Assembly: GCF_003710935.1 (NCBI RefSeq)
Contig: NZ_RHHS01000005.1
Coordinates: forward strand, 124,001-188,000
DNA: 64,000 nt
Direction of reading: 5' to 3'
From: Brevibacillus gelatini
GTDB taxonomy: Bacteria; Bacillota; Bacilli; Brevibacillales; Brevibacillaceae
Position numbers and translations under genes: made by a program. Shown piece after piece: positions 1-9,579 of this stretch (its first letter is position 1; each line of letters opens with the position of its first letter). A model generated the notes under the pieces. The model saw only the letters and a program-made list of their open reading frames with translations. It was not told the origin of the DNA and made no database searches.

Positions 1-2836
1 CCAGCGCGATTTCGCCGCCGTCATAGTTCTCTCCACCTCCGGGAGGCTGCGGGATGTTTCCGCCGACGATCTTGACCGGCCACTCTGCGCGGTTGTCAGG
101 CCATATTGTTTCGTTATCCGGCTTGTTTTTGGACGGATTGATATTGGCAATGAAGTCCTCTGTCTTTTGCGGATATTTGGTTGGGACAGTGATTTTCCGA
201 ACCTCGCCTGCTTTAAAGTCATTTACATCGAGGATTGTTTCTTTTTCGGAGCTTTCCCATCTCACCGCCAGTTTGGTGTCGTGCGTCAACTTGCCAGCGT
301 TTTTCACGTTGAAAGTAATCGTCGCTTCCGTTCCTGGAGCTTGCGGATCGCCTGGGTCAATGTCGAAGCTGTTCTTGACGATCAAAAGGTTCTCTCCATC
401 AGGGTCTGGACCTGGACTACCTTCGCCAATTTTCACGAAAAAGAAGCCGTGACAATTCTCGTCTTCATACGAGGAGAATTCTATTTGGTAGAGTCCATCC
501 AAAAGTAGACCATCATTACCTGTTGGAAACAGGAGCCAGTGGTCTTCATCTTTCTTACCTGATGAACTATGCAAATACTCACCGTTCCGTTTTCTGTCCC
601 ACATTCCTGTGTTTGGATCGAGCCATTTCACCATGTACGAGCTGTCCTGGCTCAAAAACATCCGGAACCAGTAATCCCCTTGCAGTTCATCTGCCTTCAG
701 CTCGATGGTTTCTCCGCGTTTTACATTCTTGCTCCATTTTTCGGAGTTTAATTTCGTTTCAACCGATACGAGAATATCCGGGCATTTGCGGTCCGATACA
801 ATGGTAAACGTCAATTCGCCGACACATCCATTCTCGGATTCAAACGAGATGAGAATGGTATCACCAACGTCCACATCGCTTGGGAGTCTGAGATCGAACT
901 TTTGATTGGCTGGCACTACACCATCTGTTAAAGGGAGCTTTTGTCCATTCCTGTTCAAGTACCATCTGCCGGAGAGCTTCGTGGAGAAGCCCATGTTTGT
1001 CTCGTAGTAATCTCCTGCATCAGTGAAATACCTCATGTAGACTGGTTGAGGCAGTGTGCTTGGGCCGTTGGGGGGACTATTCAGCGAATCTCCTTCGGGT
1101 GAAAAAGGATTCGGATATTGCCCATGGACAAAAAACACGACTTTTCGAAGCTCAGCAATGGAGCAGGATGCATCTTTTACCACGATGGTTATTTCGAAGT
1201 CGCATTCCGACCTACCCTCCCATAGCGAGGAAGAGTAGTTTAACTTGAGTTTGTATGTTTTTCCTTTTTCCAAAACGAGTTCAGGTGGGGATGGCAGATT
1301 CAATTTGTCAGAGTTGTACGTCCGCCATCTGTCTTTATCGTCGTATTGGCCAGGCAATGTGACGACGCTGCCATTTGGTTTCGTAACGTCCCACATGATC
1401 TCGGCAGGACCAGTTTCCCCGTACTTATCTTTGTACGTGGCTTTGAAGTACAGCTTGTCTATCGGTAAAATTTCAATCGTTTCCCCATTACGAATGACAG
1501 AATTGTTTAGCGTAATGATGGGGCATTTATCTTCGCCGTCTTTGGCTTCCACGCGGAAGTATTTTTCCCAGCATTCGGTTCCGTCATCGCTTCTGTATAC
1601 TACCTTTACTCGTCCAGATGAGCCTATACTGCCTATTCCGACCTTTTTGTTTCCTCCGGAACCCGTAGCCATTGGTGAACCATTCAGCGTGAATGTGCCG
1701 TTTTTCTTTGCAAAAACTGTGATTTCTGCATTTTTCTCTACCACAATATCCGAGCCACCGCTGGAAACAGCAGTATAACTTTTTATGTCTTTGTCGCCCA
1801 CTGCCTGAATATCCATTTTGGTTTTTGTGGTTTCTATGGAGCAGGATGGACCTGGATCTGGCTCTTCTGGGCCGGGTGTTACTTCTCCCACGGTAAATTG
1901 AGCTATATACGGGGTAGAGACGCTTATACTACTCGAACCTTGACGGCTCCGGTGGTGCAAATCGGTAATCGTCAAAGATACTTCGTACACCCCTGGCTCC
2001 GTCGGCTTATACTCGGTGTTTTTGTAGGTCCAGGTGTATCCAGGCGGATTGCTCGTTTCACTTACGGTAGGAACGGTGCCGCTTGGGTCGCGGAAGTTTT
2101 GGTTGGACAGGAAGCTTTTATAGCCACGGCCTGTCGTTTTATTGATGACGCTTAACGACCAAACAAAAATGCCGCGGTCATAGTAAGAATAGTCCGTGGC
2201 ATTTGCACTGATCGTCACTGTTTCGTTGACGTTGTATTTTGTTTTGTCGGTGGTTACTGCGCCTGTTGGCTGTGGTGTTGTGCGGAAGTGGCCGACTGAG
2301 ATGTAGCCGCCTGAACTGTTTGGTACCAAGTTATCTCCTTTTGTGTAGCCGGCGCCGCCTGAGGCGGTTGCTAGTTCGGCGAGGTTGTAGGCTTGGTAGC
2401 TTTGAACATGTGGTGAAAGCCTACTGGTAACTGCCTTACTATAGACATTCGCTGCCCCACCAAGAACATAGTTAGGGTTGCCCCCGAAGCGATTAATCCA
2501 GTATGGCGCTTCGCTATTGTCAACAAAATACCATCCACGATCAGCTTTTTGATAAATGTCCGCAAAGCCCAATACTCTAGTACCATCCACAACCCGATCT
2601 ACTTCAATTTGCGAGACAGTAGCACCAAGATTTGCGTCGATTCCTTCGATTCTAAGTAGATCATACTCCCCTTTTGGCGCGAGCTCTTTATTTTGATCGA
2701 CTGTAGCAACAACAATCCCATGATAGTTAGGTGAGGCATCCGCTAAGTTTGGATGAGTAGTGATTACTCCAATAAGAACAAAAAAAGAAAGCACATAGAA
2801 AATTAATTTCCTGTGCTTAAACAAGAGTGTTCGCAA
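1..2836 (-). CDS. Large secreted repeat protein, C-terminus outside window
   Basis: The frame stays open for 945 codons and runs off the left edge, so the C-terminus is missing. The TTG start at 2836 has a GGGTG-type ribosome site about 9 bases upstream and an in-frame stop just before it. It gives a basic N-terminus, a hydrophobic segment and a likely cleavage near residues 30-35 (signal peptide). Next come a domain of unknown type (to about residue 180), an Ig/PKD-like domain (about 190-320) and modules of about 125 residues. Each module is bounded by a Cys-x-[FI] strand followed by a second Cys (near residues 425, 550, 675 and 800). The last in-window part resembles CARDB-type beta-sandwich domains. 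It lies 23 bases after the SLH gene, probably in one operon. Function is unknown; a surface or secreted adhesin-like role is inference. Confidence 0.8.
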   Translation of the reverse strand, partial: MRTLLFKHRKLIFYVLSFFVLIGVITTHPNLADASPNYHGIVVATVDQNKELAPKGEYDLLRIEGIDANLGATVSQIEVDRVVDGTRVLGFADIYQKADRGWYFVDNSEAPYWINRFGGNPNYVLGGAANVYSKAVTSRLSPHVQSYQAYNLAELATASGGAGYTKGDNLVPNSSGGYISVGHFRTTPQPTGAVTTDKTKYNVNETVTISANATDYSYYDRGIFVWSLSVINKTTGRGYKSFLSNQNFRDPSGTVPTVSETSNPPGYTWTYKNTEYKPTEPGVYEVSLTITDLHHRSRQGSSSISVSTPYIAQFTVGEVTPGPEEPDPGPSCSIETTKTKMDIQAVGDKDIKSYTAVSSGGSDIVVEKNAEITVFAKKNGTFTLNGSPMATGSGGNKKVGIGSIGSSGRVKVVYRSDDGTECWEKYFRVEAKDGEDKCPIITLNNSVIRNGETIEILPIDKLYFKATYKDKYGETGPAEIMWDVTKPNGSVVTLPGQYDDKDRWRTYNSDKLNLPSPPELVLEKGKTYKLKLNYSSSLWEGRSECDFEITIVVKDASCSIAELRKVVFFVHGQYPNPFSPEGDSLNSPPNGPSTLPQPVYMRYFTDAGDYYETNMGFSTKLSGRWYLNRNGQKLPLTDGVVPANQKFDLRLPSDVDVGDTILISFESENGCVGELTFTIVSDRKCPDILVSVETKLNSEKWSKNVKRGETIELKADELQGDYWFRMFLSQDSSYMVKWLDPNTGMWDRKRNGEYLHSSSGKKDEDHWLLFPTGNDGLLLDGLYQIEFSSYEDENCHGFFFVKIGEGSPGPDPDGENLLIVKNSFDIDPGDPQAPGTEATITFNVKNAGKLTHDTKLAVRWESSEKETILDVNDFKAGEVRKITVPTKYPQKTEDFIANINPSKNKPDNETIWPDNRAEWPVKIVGGNIPQPPGGGENYDGGEIAL

Positions 2837-2859
2837 TTATTTCACACCCTTCGTTCGTT

Positions 2860-3741
2860 TTAGTTGTAAAATGTTGCATTGTTTTTTTCTTGTTCTAATG
2901 CAGGAATTTTTTTGTATAAGTAAGTACCCGCATCCGTAGAATTATTGGCGTTGCTCACGTTAAACCCAATGTAGCTTACTTCTTGCACCGGAATGCTGAA
3001 AGTCTCGCCATTTAAAAAGGCTACTCTGCCACCTTGTTTTTTATTGATCTGTGCAAGAACTACGAAATTTTTGTCTCCTTTTGGTACTTTGCCATATAAC
3101 TTGCCATTCTGGATCTTAAGATTTTTATGAAACTCTGCTGCATATTTCGCTCCTTGTTCCAGCTGCCACTTGTCAGTCCAAAGATACCGAAGGATTTCCG
3201 CCGCATCCCCCCGTGTTACAGGCAAATCTTCACGAAATTTCGGTTGCCCGCTAGGAGCAGCCTTCATCCACCCCCACGTAATCAAAGCGCCTGTGTTGGA
3301 AAGATTCGGGTTTTTCTCTCCTCGAAATGGCTTCCACGCATTAAACACCAGCAATGCCGCTTCTTCTTTCGTAAGCAACTTATTCGGATCAATCGCTACA
3401 TTGTCCAATATGCCTGCCTTTACAGCCCGTTCATAGCTATATTTAGCCCAATGCCCTGCAGGTAGCTGCGGTACTGCTGCCGTTTCCTTTACACCTCGGA
3501 TGGCAACCAGGCTGGCCACAAACTGACCTTGCGTAATTTGGTTGTTGGGATAGAAATTGCCGCCACTGAGCCACAAATAGCCTTTCTGTATGCCGAAATC
3601 AATCGCTGCTTTTGCAGGATGTGATTCGTAGTCTTTATTTGCCGCAGCAGCTTGCACAGTATTTTCAAAGACGCCGCCCGTCACACTCGTTAGCCCGAGT
3701 ACACTTGCGAACAGGCAAGACACCCATTTTCTTTTCAGCAT
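2860..3741 (-). CDS. S-layer homology (SLH) domain protein
   Basis: The 293-residue protein starts at an ATG preceded by a strong AGGGGGG ribosome site; a longer upstream extension has no comparable site. The first 31 residues form a signal peptide ending in a VQA-AA-like cleavage site. Three degenerate SLH repeats follow (about residues 38-80, 90-140 and 145-190); each has the pattern hydrophobic helix, Gly-rich turn, T-x-x-x-x-A/V. The C-terminal 100 residues match no domain I recognise. SLH domains bind pyruvylated secondary cell-wall polymer in Paenibacillaceae, so this protein is probably wall-anchored. The next gene encodes a large secreted protein without visible SLH repeats; a shared surface role is inference. 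Confidence 0.85.
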   Translation of the reverse strand: MLKRKWVSCLFASVLGLTSVTGGVFENTVQAAAANKDYESHPAKAAIDFGIQKGYLWLSGGNFYPNNQITQGQFVASLVAIRGVKETAAVPQLPAGHWAKYSYERAVKAGILDNVAIDPNKLLTKEEAALLVFNAWKPFRGEKNPNLSNTGALITWGWMKAAPSGQPKFREDLPVTRGDAAEILRYLWTDKWQLEQGAKYAAEFHKNLKIQNGKLYGKVPKGDKNFVVLAQINKKQGGRVAFLNGETFSIPVQEVSYIGFNVSNANNSTDAGTYLYKKIPALEQEKNNATFYN

Positions 3742-3878
3742 TGAACATCCCCCCTTACCTGATTCTACCACCTTTTTCAATCTGGATATATATTGCTCAG
3801 GTGGAATCACTAGTAAGCAAAACCGCAGTTTGGACAATACCACCCCAAATCCACCTGCATAATCAACCATGCAAGCAG

Positions 3879-4265
3879 CTAAGCTTCGCTTTCCATATCC
3901 TCCTTTTTCAAATTCCTCTCCAAATATTCCCGAAATGCCCTCTCCGGCACGTCGCCTTCCAGCTTGTCGATCACTTCCCCATCTTTGAGCAAAAATACAG
4001 TCGGAGTTGCGGTAGCCCCCATTTCTGTCGCTTTATCCAAATCTGCCTGTTGATTGACATCCAGCTTTTCTACTCGCCAGTCGGGGTAGTCCGCCATCAC
4101 TTTTTCGAATGTGGGGGTAAACGTCGTGCAATACCTGCAGTTTTCGCTGTAAACGTAAACAATTCTCGTCTCCTGTGCACTGGCAACAGCCAGCCAGGCC
4201 AGCGCGGCAAGCACCAAAACGCCGACCAGCAAACTCCACCGCCACAAGTACCTGCTTCCTTTCAT
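3879..4265 (-). CDS. Membrane-anchored thioredoxin-like protein
   Basis: The protein has 128 residues: an uncleaved signal anchor or signal peptide (residues 8-30) and then a thioredoxin fold. The redox motif is Cys43-Arg-Tyr-Cys46, and the cis-proline loop TPT is near residue 88. The length (about 98 residues after the membrane segment) fits a minimal extracytoplasmic thioredoxin. It probably acts as a thiol-disulfide reductase or isomerase outside the membrane. The partner is unknown; no ResA-, CcdA- or DsbB-like gene lies nearby. It stands alone, with 137 bases to the SLH gene downstream. Confidence 0.85.
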   Translation of the reverse strand: MKGSRYLWRWSLLVGVLVLAALAWLAVASAQETRIVYVYSENCRYCTTFTPTFEKVMADYPDWRVEKLDVNQQADLDKATEMGATATPTVFLLKDGEVIDKLEGDVPERAFREYLERNLKKEDMESEA

Positions 4266-4361
4266 CTTCCTTCCTCCCTTGATCCTCCTGAATCAGCACA
4301 AAAATGATCGCTATGCTTTTGTCAAAGAACGTTGCTCGTATTATGCAGCCCCGCCCTGAGA

Positions 4362-4393
4362 CAAAAAAAGCCGACCCGCGATGTGGTCGACTG
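4362..4393 (-). terminator. Rho-independent terminator after ywgA
   Basis: Read on the minus strand, a six-pair stem (TCGACC with GGTCGG, one G-T pair) and an 8-base loop are followed by a run of T. It lies about 100 bases after the ywgA stop and probably ends the ywfO-ywgA transcript. The stretch 4266-4492 holds no other feature I can support. Confidence 0.6.
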
Positions 4394-4492
4394 CAAGAAA
4401 AAGCTTATTCTGTTGAAAATGACAAAAAAATGACGTACCACAACTGTAGCAAGTGTTTCGTACGCCGTGCTGGTCGGTGTATGCAAAATCGG

Positions 4493-5017
4493 CTACACCG
4501 GTTTCGTGCCGCCGGCTTGCACCAATGACCGCAATTCCGCAATAAACGCCTGACCCTTCCGGATTTCTTCCTCGGTGTAGCGCTGCTTGCTCTTAAAAGT
4601 AAAAATTTTGCCCTTCATTTCTTCGTAGGGCAAATGGTTGAAGTACAGGATGGTGGATACCAGTTCAAGAAAGCGGGAGTTTTCCTCGTTCATTCGCAAA
4701 ATGGCCTGCTCCCCCAGCCCGAAGTCCACTTCGTGAAAACGGAGGAAGTCGCGTCCCGTTTCGTTCAGAGAATAGCGGTACATGTGAATGGCGCCTTTGC
4801 TCTCCACCTGCTCGTCAATGAGGCCCATGTTGCACAGCTCGTCTACCCGGAGCGTCAGCTCCTCGGAATACGGGCCGTACATGTGAAACTCGAAGCGCTC
4901 ATCGAAATCCATTTCCAGATGCTTTCCTATGTACACCATTTTCTGCAATTTTTTTCGCCCGCTCACTTCGCCGACAATTTCGATCAGACGAATGATCTTG
5001 GCGTGACGACTAAGCAT
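4493..5017 (-). CDS. ywgA: YwgA family protein
   Basis: The 174-residue soluble protein resembles the uncharacterised YwgA family of Bacilli. The N-terminal half looks like a winged-helix-type fold, with a family-like GRKKLQK segment near residue 20 and a YGPYS segment near residue 48. The biochemical role is not known. Its start overlaps the end of the upstream HD-domain gene by 8 bases, so translation is probably coupled. The ywfO-ywgA order is, as far as I recall, also found in Bacillus subtilis, which supports both assignments. No catalytic motif is visible. Confidence 0.8.
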   Translation of the reverse strand: MLSRHAKIIRLIEIVGEVSGRKKLQKMVYIGKHLEMDFDERFEFHMYGPYSEELTLRVDELCNMGLIDEQVESKGAIHMYRYSLNETGRDFLRFHEVDFGLGEQAILRMNEENSRFLELVSTILYFNHLPYEEMKGKIFTFKSKQRYTEEEIRKGQAFIAELRSLVQAGGTKPV

Positions 5018-6305
5018 CCTCCATCACTCCCAGACGTTCTCGAATCTTTCGGGAGAGATCCCCCGGCAAAGCCATGACTTTATCCAATGGAAAGTACAAT
5101 TTGTAGTCAAATCGCCGCTTTCCGCTAATGGCCTGTACAATCTCAGACTTCTGCGACAGTTCTACCAGCTCGCCGGAAGGCATCTGGAGCATGATCGGAA
5201 TCCGCTCCTCTTCTTCTCCGGCACGGTAAAAATCATACGGAAGATCGGAGGTCGTGTCTACCTCCAAATAATACATCGGGTCGATGCCTGCCTGTTGGAA
5301 CTGCTCTTTCAGTTCAGCTAACAAGCGAAAATCTCTTGGATTATATTCGACGTACTTGAAGAGATTCCTGTCCAGAAAACGGGCGCATAAATCTTTCAAA
5401 ATCGGGTCGTCTTCCTTGCGCCAAAGCTGCATGTAGAACAAAATAGCCGATTCATCCAGCGCCAAGTAATCCGCCAGCTCCACTTTTTCCTGTAAAAAAG
5501 GAAGCAGCATGACCGGCTCCTGGGAAAAGGGGTAGCCGTTCGCAAACAGCCACTTGGCCCTCTGGAAAATTTTGCAAAGTACAACTTCCGCGCTGCGCGT
5601 CACCGGGTGGAAATAAACTTGCCAGTACATTTGATAGCGCGACATGATGTAGTCCTCGACCGCGTGCATTCCGCTGAACTTGAAGACGATGCCGTCCTCC
5701 TGCGGCCGCATGACGCGCAAAATGCGCTCGATCTCGAAATTGCCGTAGTTGACGCCTGTGTAGTAGGCATCCCGCAGCAGGTAATCCATCCGATCCGCGT
5801 CCAACTGACTGGAGATCAGGCTGACGATCAGCTTGTTGTCGTATGTTTTGTTGATGACTTCCGCCAGCTTTTTCGGGAACTCTTCATCAAAGCGGCGCAA
5901 AATCCGGTTGATCTGCGTATCTCCCAGCAAGATCGCCCGCGTCCAATCCTCATGATGGTATTTGAACACCTTTTCAAACGAATGGGAAAACGGCCCATGC
6001 CCGACATCGTGGAGCAGGGCTGCGCACAGACACAACAGCTTTTCCTCATACGTCAGTTGAATCCGGCCTTCAAACGTCTCCAAAATTCTCCGCATCAGCT
6101 CGTACACGCCAAGCGAATGGTTAAAACGGCTGTGCTCTCCGCCGTGAAAGGTAAAAAAGCTGGTGCCCAGTTGCTTGACCCGGCGCAAACGTTGAAATTC
6201 CGGCGAGTTGATTAAGTCCCAAATGAATTTGTCCCGCACGTGGACGTAGCGGTGAACAGGGTCTTTAAATACCTTTTCTTCATGTAAAAGCTGGGGCTGT
6301 TGCAT
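5010..6305 (-). CDS. ywfO: HD-domain phosphohydrolase (YwfO/SAMHD1-like)
   Basis: The 431-residue protein carries the metal-binding HD signature: His63 in FNHSLG, His99-Asp100 in LLHDVGHG, and a later Asp in QLDADRMDY. The N-terminal DPVHRY motif is typical of the dGTPase/SAMHD1-related branch of HD phosphohydrolases. Bacterial homologues include YwfO, and some members hydrolyse deoxynucleoside triphosphates. That activity is inferred here. I chose the ATG at 6305 because a GGAAGGGA ribosome site precedes it; an ATG further upstream is poorly placed. Its 3' end overlaps ywgA. Confidence 0.88.
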   Translation of the reverse strand: MQQPQLLHEEKVFKDPVHRYVHVRDKFIWDLINSPEFQRLRRVKQLGTSFFTFHGGEHSRFNHSLGVYELMRRILETFEGRIQLTYEEKLLCLCAALLHDVGHGPFSHSFEKVFKYHHEDWTRAILLGDTQINRILRRFDEEFPKKLAEVINKTYDNKLIVSLISSQLDADRMDYLLRDAYYTGVNYGNFEIERILRVMRPQEDGIVFKFSGMHAVEDYIMSRYQMYWQVYFHPVTRSAEVVLCKIFQRAKWLFANGYPFSQEPVMLLPFLQEKVELADYLALDESAILFYMQLWRKEDDPILKDLCARFLDRNLFKYVEYNPRDFRLLAELKEQFQQAGIDPMYYLEVDTTSDLPYDFYRAGEEEERIPIMLQMPSGELVELSQKSEIVQAISGKRRFDYKLYFPLDKVMALPGDLSRKIRERLGVMEDA

Positions 6306-6404
6306 CCTGGACACTCCCTTCCTGTTTTGCGTTCTCTCTGTTTTCCACGAGTACAGTATCGTTGGTACTATCATATCATACGACTGAATGTGTTTCTTGT
6401 CGCA

Positions 6405-6461
6405 AGCAAAACAAAGCAGCGGCATGCCCCTCGCAAAAGGCGCGAGAGACTGCCGCCGCTG
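6405..6461 (-). terminator. Probable terminator of the RND efflux operon
   Basis: On the minus strand, CAGCGGC pairs with GCCGCTG around an inner TCGC/GCGA stem. An imperfect T-rich tail (CTTTGTTTT) follows. It lies directly after the RND stop and before the ywfO promoter region. Confidence 0.45.
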
Positions 6462-6468
6462 GATTTCC

Positions 6469-9400
6469 TTACAGCATTTCTGCCTCCGGTCCGTACAAAT
6501 CCGGACGTTTTGCCGCTTTTTCCGCTTGCTTTTTCAGCTTGCGCTGGGCGAGCACCGTGTAGAAGGACGGCACGACAATCAGCGTCAACAGCGTCGAGAA
6601 CAGCAAGCCGAAAATGATCGTGACAGCGAGCGGCTTGAACAGGACGTCGCCTGAGATGGCAAGTGGCATCAGACCTGCTACCGCCGTAAACGAGGTCAGC
6701 AAAATCGGTCTGAGCCGCGCCTCCCCTGCCGAAATGACAGCCTGCTTCAACTCTGCCCCGGCATGCCGCGCTTCTTCGATGAACTCGATGAACACAATGC
6801 CGTTGCGCACGACGATCCCGGACAGAGAGATAACACCCATCATCGTCATGAAGCCAAGCGGCGTCTGCGTCACGAACAATCCGATCAGACTGCCCGCTAC
6901 CGCCAAGTAGACGGTACTCATGACCAGCACCGGAATGGACAGCGAGTAAAATTGCATCGCGATCAAAATCAGAATCAGGAACACGACGAGAATGGAGAGC
7001 TTGCCCATGTCGATAAAAATATCCGTCTGCTCCGACGTCTCCCCGCCAATATCAATGCGGTATCCGTCAGGCAAAGCCATGCTGTCGAGCATCGGCTTGA
7101 TTTCCTCCATCACTTCTGTTGCCGTGCGGTTTTTGACGTCAGCCGAGATCGTGACGCTCCGCGACAAATCGCGATGCGGGATCGCCTGCGTGCTGAAAGT
7201 CGGCTTTACTTCCGCCAGTTGCGACAGCGGAATCAGCTCGCCGCGGGCATTGGCAATGCTCAAACGCTGGAACAACAGCGCAGGGTCTTCTTCGCCTTTT
7301 TGCAGGAACAGTTTCATGTCGATCAACTCGTCGCCTGTATCGAACTCGCTGACAGTGATGCCTTCGCTGACCAGCCGAAGTGTCGTTGACAGGTCCGTGT
7401 AGTTGACCAGCTTTTGCTCCATCAGCTCTTTGTTGACGACAAATTCAAGCGTATAGCGCTCTACACCGAAATCATCCTGTACGTCGTAAGTGCCTGCAAT
7501 CCCTGCAACCTGGTCTTTGATTTGCGCCGCAAGCGAGCGGAGCGTCTCGATGTCTTCCCCGTACACGCGGATTACAACCGGCTTGCCGACAGGCGGTCCT
7601 GCCTCCAGTTGCTTTGGCAAAATGGTCGCTTCCGGGTACATCTTTTTAAACTCTTCCGTCCATGGCTCCAGCATGTTTTCGATCTTCGTTTCCTTTTCAT
7701 TAAAACGTACAACGAGCTGCCCGACAGTGATGCCGCTTCCTGCCGCGGTATCGCCGCCAAACATCTTCGGCGCGCTGCCCCCGGCGTAGGAAGCGACCGA
7801 CTCGATTCCATGCTGCTGCATAATCCAGTCGGACACGCCGCGCACGACCCGATCTGTTTCCTCCAGACTGCTTCCGACCGGGACGCGAATATCGACGAGA
7901 AACTGCGGACGGTCATCGTTCGGGAACAATTGCACAGGGGTGAGCGGAATCAAGCCATAAGCGGCTGTCCCGATCAAAACGCCAATCATCCCGGCCAACA
8001 GCGGACGCTTGAGAATTTTCGGCATCAGCCTGCCTGCGTACCAGCTCGTCAACTGCGTCAGTTGTTTGCCCAAAAGACCCGCAGGCTTGCGGTACCCTTC
8101 CACACCTGCTTTGCGCCGCTGTTCATACCATTGCCGGAAGATCGGAATGATCGTCAGCGACATAATCATGGAGGCGAGCATCGTCAACGAAATGATCGCC
8201 GGGACAGGCCGAATGAACTGGCCAGCGTTCCCGTTCAAAAACATCAACGGGGCAAACGAGGCAATCGTCGCCAACGTCGCGGTCACAATCGAAATGGACA
8301 CTTCCCTGGCACCGTTGACTGCTGCGGCCAACGGCTTCTCGCCCAGCACGGACAAGCGCCGCTCGATGTTGTCATTCACTACCACGGCGTCATCGACCAA
8401 AATCCCCAGTACGATAATCAGCGAGACAATCGAGATCATGTTCATCGTGATGCCAAGCGACGGCAAAAACAAAAGTCCCATCGCGAGCGATATTGGGATC
8501 GCGAGCGCCACGACAAACGCAGTAATCAGGTTCAAGCCCAATGTGCAAACGAGCAAGACAGCGATGACAGCAATAATCATTTCCCGGGTAAGATCGCTGA
8601 ACAGCTCATCCACGCGCTCGTTCTGACTGTAGATCGAATGTCTTTCCGCCCAGGCTGGCAGCGATTTGTCCAGTGTCAGCATCATTTCGTCCACGCGCTT
8701 TTGCAGCGATGGTACGTCGCTTCCGGTCTCCGCATTGATGCTGACCGAGACAGAAGGCTTGCCGTTGTAATAGGAGGTTGCTTTGACTGTCTCCGTCGTC
8801 AGCTTCACCTGTCCGATGTCCTTCAAATAGATCGGAAAACCTTCCTGTGTGCGGGAGATCAATACGTTGTTCAACTCTTCCACATTCGTGTTTTCCGCCA
8901 GCTTCAATTGATAAGTGCGCTTGTCAGTCGTCAAATCGCCCAACGGGGTTTTTTCATTTTCCCGTTTGACCGCCATCATGACCTGGCTCCACGTAATGCC
9001 GTATTGGCTCAGCTTTTGCGTATCCACCTCGATGTGGACTTCCTGCTTGGGCAAGCCTTCTACCTGGACGTCCGCTACGCCTGGAATCGTGCGCAACTGC
9101 TCTTTCCACGATTTCAGCATGTCGCGCATGCTGTACAGTTGCTCACGCGAATCTGCCGTCACCGCAAACGTCTGGACAAACGTGCGGTTCAGGTCGTCGT
9201 TGATGATCGGCTGCTTTGCGTCTGCCGGAAGCTCTGCTTCTGCGTCTTTTACCTTTTTGCGCAGCTCATCCCACTTTTGCTTCGGGTCCACGTCGCTTTT
9301 CGCTTCCACAATAATGGAGGAAACGCCAAGCGAAGAAGTGGAGGAAATATAACTCAATCCTTGCAGTTCGTTAATTTTTTCCTCCAGCTTCTTCGTCACC

Positions 9401-9579
9401 GTCTGCTCGACCTTCTCTGGCGACGCCCCCGGATAAATGGTCGTTACAGTCGCCACGTTGACGATGATGTCAGGTGACTCCTGCTTCGGTAGCTGGAAAA
9501 AGCTGAGGAAGCCGACCAGCACGACCATGACAAAAAACAGCAGAGTAATTTTGCGCTTCTTGACGATGTACTTAATCAC
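6469..9579 (-). CDS. RND family efflux transporter permease
   Basis: At 1036 residues it is full length for the AcrB/SwrC superfamily. It has TM1 at residues 9-27, a large extracytoplasmic porter domain, TM2-6 (about 335-480), a second porter domain and TM8-12 near the C-terminus. The proton-relay Asp-Asp pair is visible in TM4 (GILVDDAVVVNDN, near residue 405). Gram-positive members such as SwrC/YerP export surfactants, lipids or drugs; the substrate here is unknown. The start overlaps the stop of the upstream adaptor gene by 4 bases. A TetR regulator heads the operon, so induction by a toxic substrate is likely. Confidence 0.95.
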   Translation of the reverse strand: MIKYIVKKRKITLLFFVMVVLVGFLSFFQLPKQESPDIIVNVATVTTIYPGASPEKVEQTVTKKLEEKINELQGLSYISSTSSLGVSSIIVEAKSDVDPKQKWDELRKKVKDAEAELPADAKQPIINDDLNRTFVQTFAVTADSREQLYSMRDMLKSWKEQLRTIPGVADVQVEGLPKQEVHIEVDTQKLSQYGITWSQVMMAVKRENEKTPLGDLTTDKRTYQLKLAENTNVEELNNVLISRTQEGFPIYLKDIGQVKLTTETVKATSYYNGKPSVSVSINAETGSDVPSLQKRVDEMMLTLDKSLPAWAERHSIYSQNERVDELFSDLTREMIIAVIAVLLVCTLGLNLITAFVVALAIPISLAMGLLFLPSLGITMNMISIVSLIIVLGILVDDAVVVNDNIERRLSVLGEKPLAAAVNGAREVSISIVTATLATIASFAPLMFLNGNAGQFIRPVPAIISLTMLASMIMSLTIIPIFRQWYEQRRKAGVEGYRKPAGLLGKQLTQLTSWYAGRLMPKILKRPLLAGMIGVLIGTAAYGLIPLTPVQLFPNDDRPQFLVDIRVPVGSSLEETDRVVRGVSDWIMQQHGIESVASYAGGSAPKMFGGDTAAGSGITVGQLVVRFNEKETKIENMLEPWTEEFKKMYPEATILPKQLEAGPPVGKPVVIRVYGEDIETLRSLAAQIKDQVAGIAGTYDVQDDFGVERYTLEFVVNKELMEQKLVNYTDLSTTLRLVSEGITVSEFDTGDELIDMKLFLQKGEEDPALLFQRLSIANARGELIPLSQLAEVKPTFSTQAIPHRDLSRSVTISADVKNRTATEVMEEIKPMLDSMALPDGYRIDIGGETSEQTDIFIDMGKLSILVVFLILILIAMQFYSLSIPVLVMSTVYLAVAGSLIGLFVTQTPLGFMTMMGVISLSGIVVRNGIVFIEFIEEARHAGAELKQAVISAGEARLRPILLTSFTAVAGLMPLAISGDVLFKPLAVTIIFGLLFSTLLTLIVVPSFYTVLAQRKLKKQAEKAAKRPDLYGPEAEML

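Noticed and set aside
54-2430. Several plus-strand open frames of 60-177 codons
   Set aside because: They lie opposite one continuous 945-codon minus-strand frame with a signal peptide and repeated domains, and lack ribosome sites.
7414-9477. Plus-strand open frame of 687 codons
   Set aside because: It lies entirely opposite the RND permease, is rich in Arg, Gln and His in low-complexity runs, and has no ribosome site or recognisable domain; it is a shadow of codon bias.
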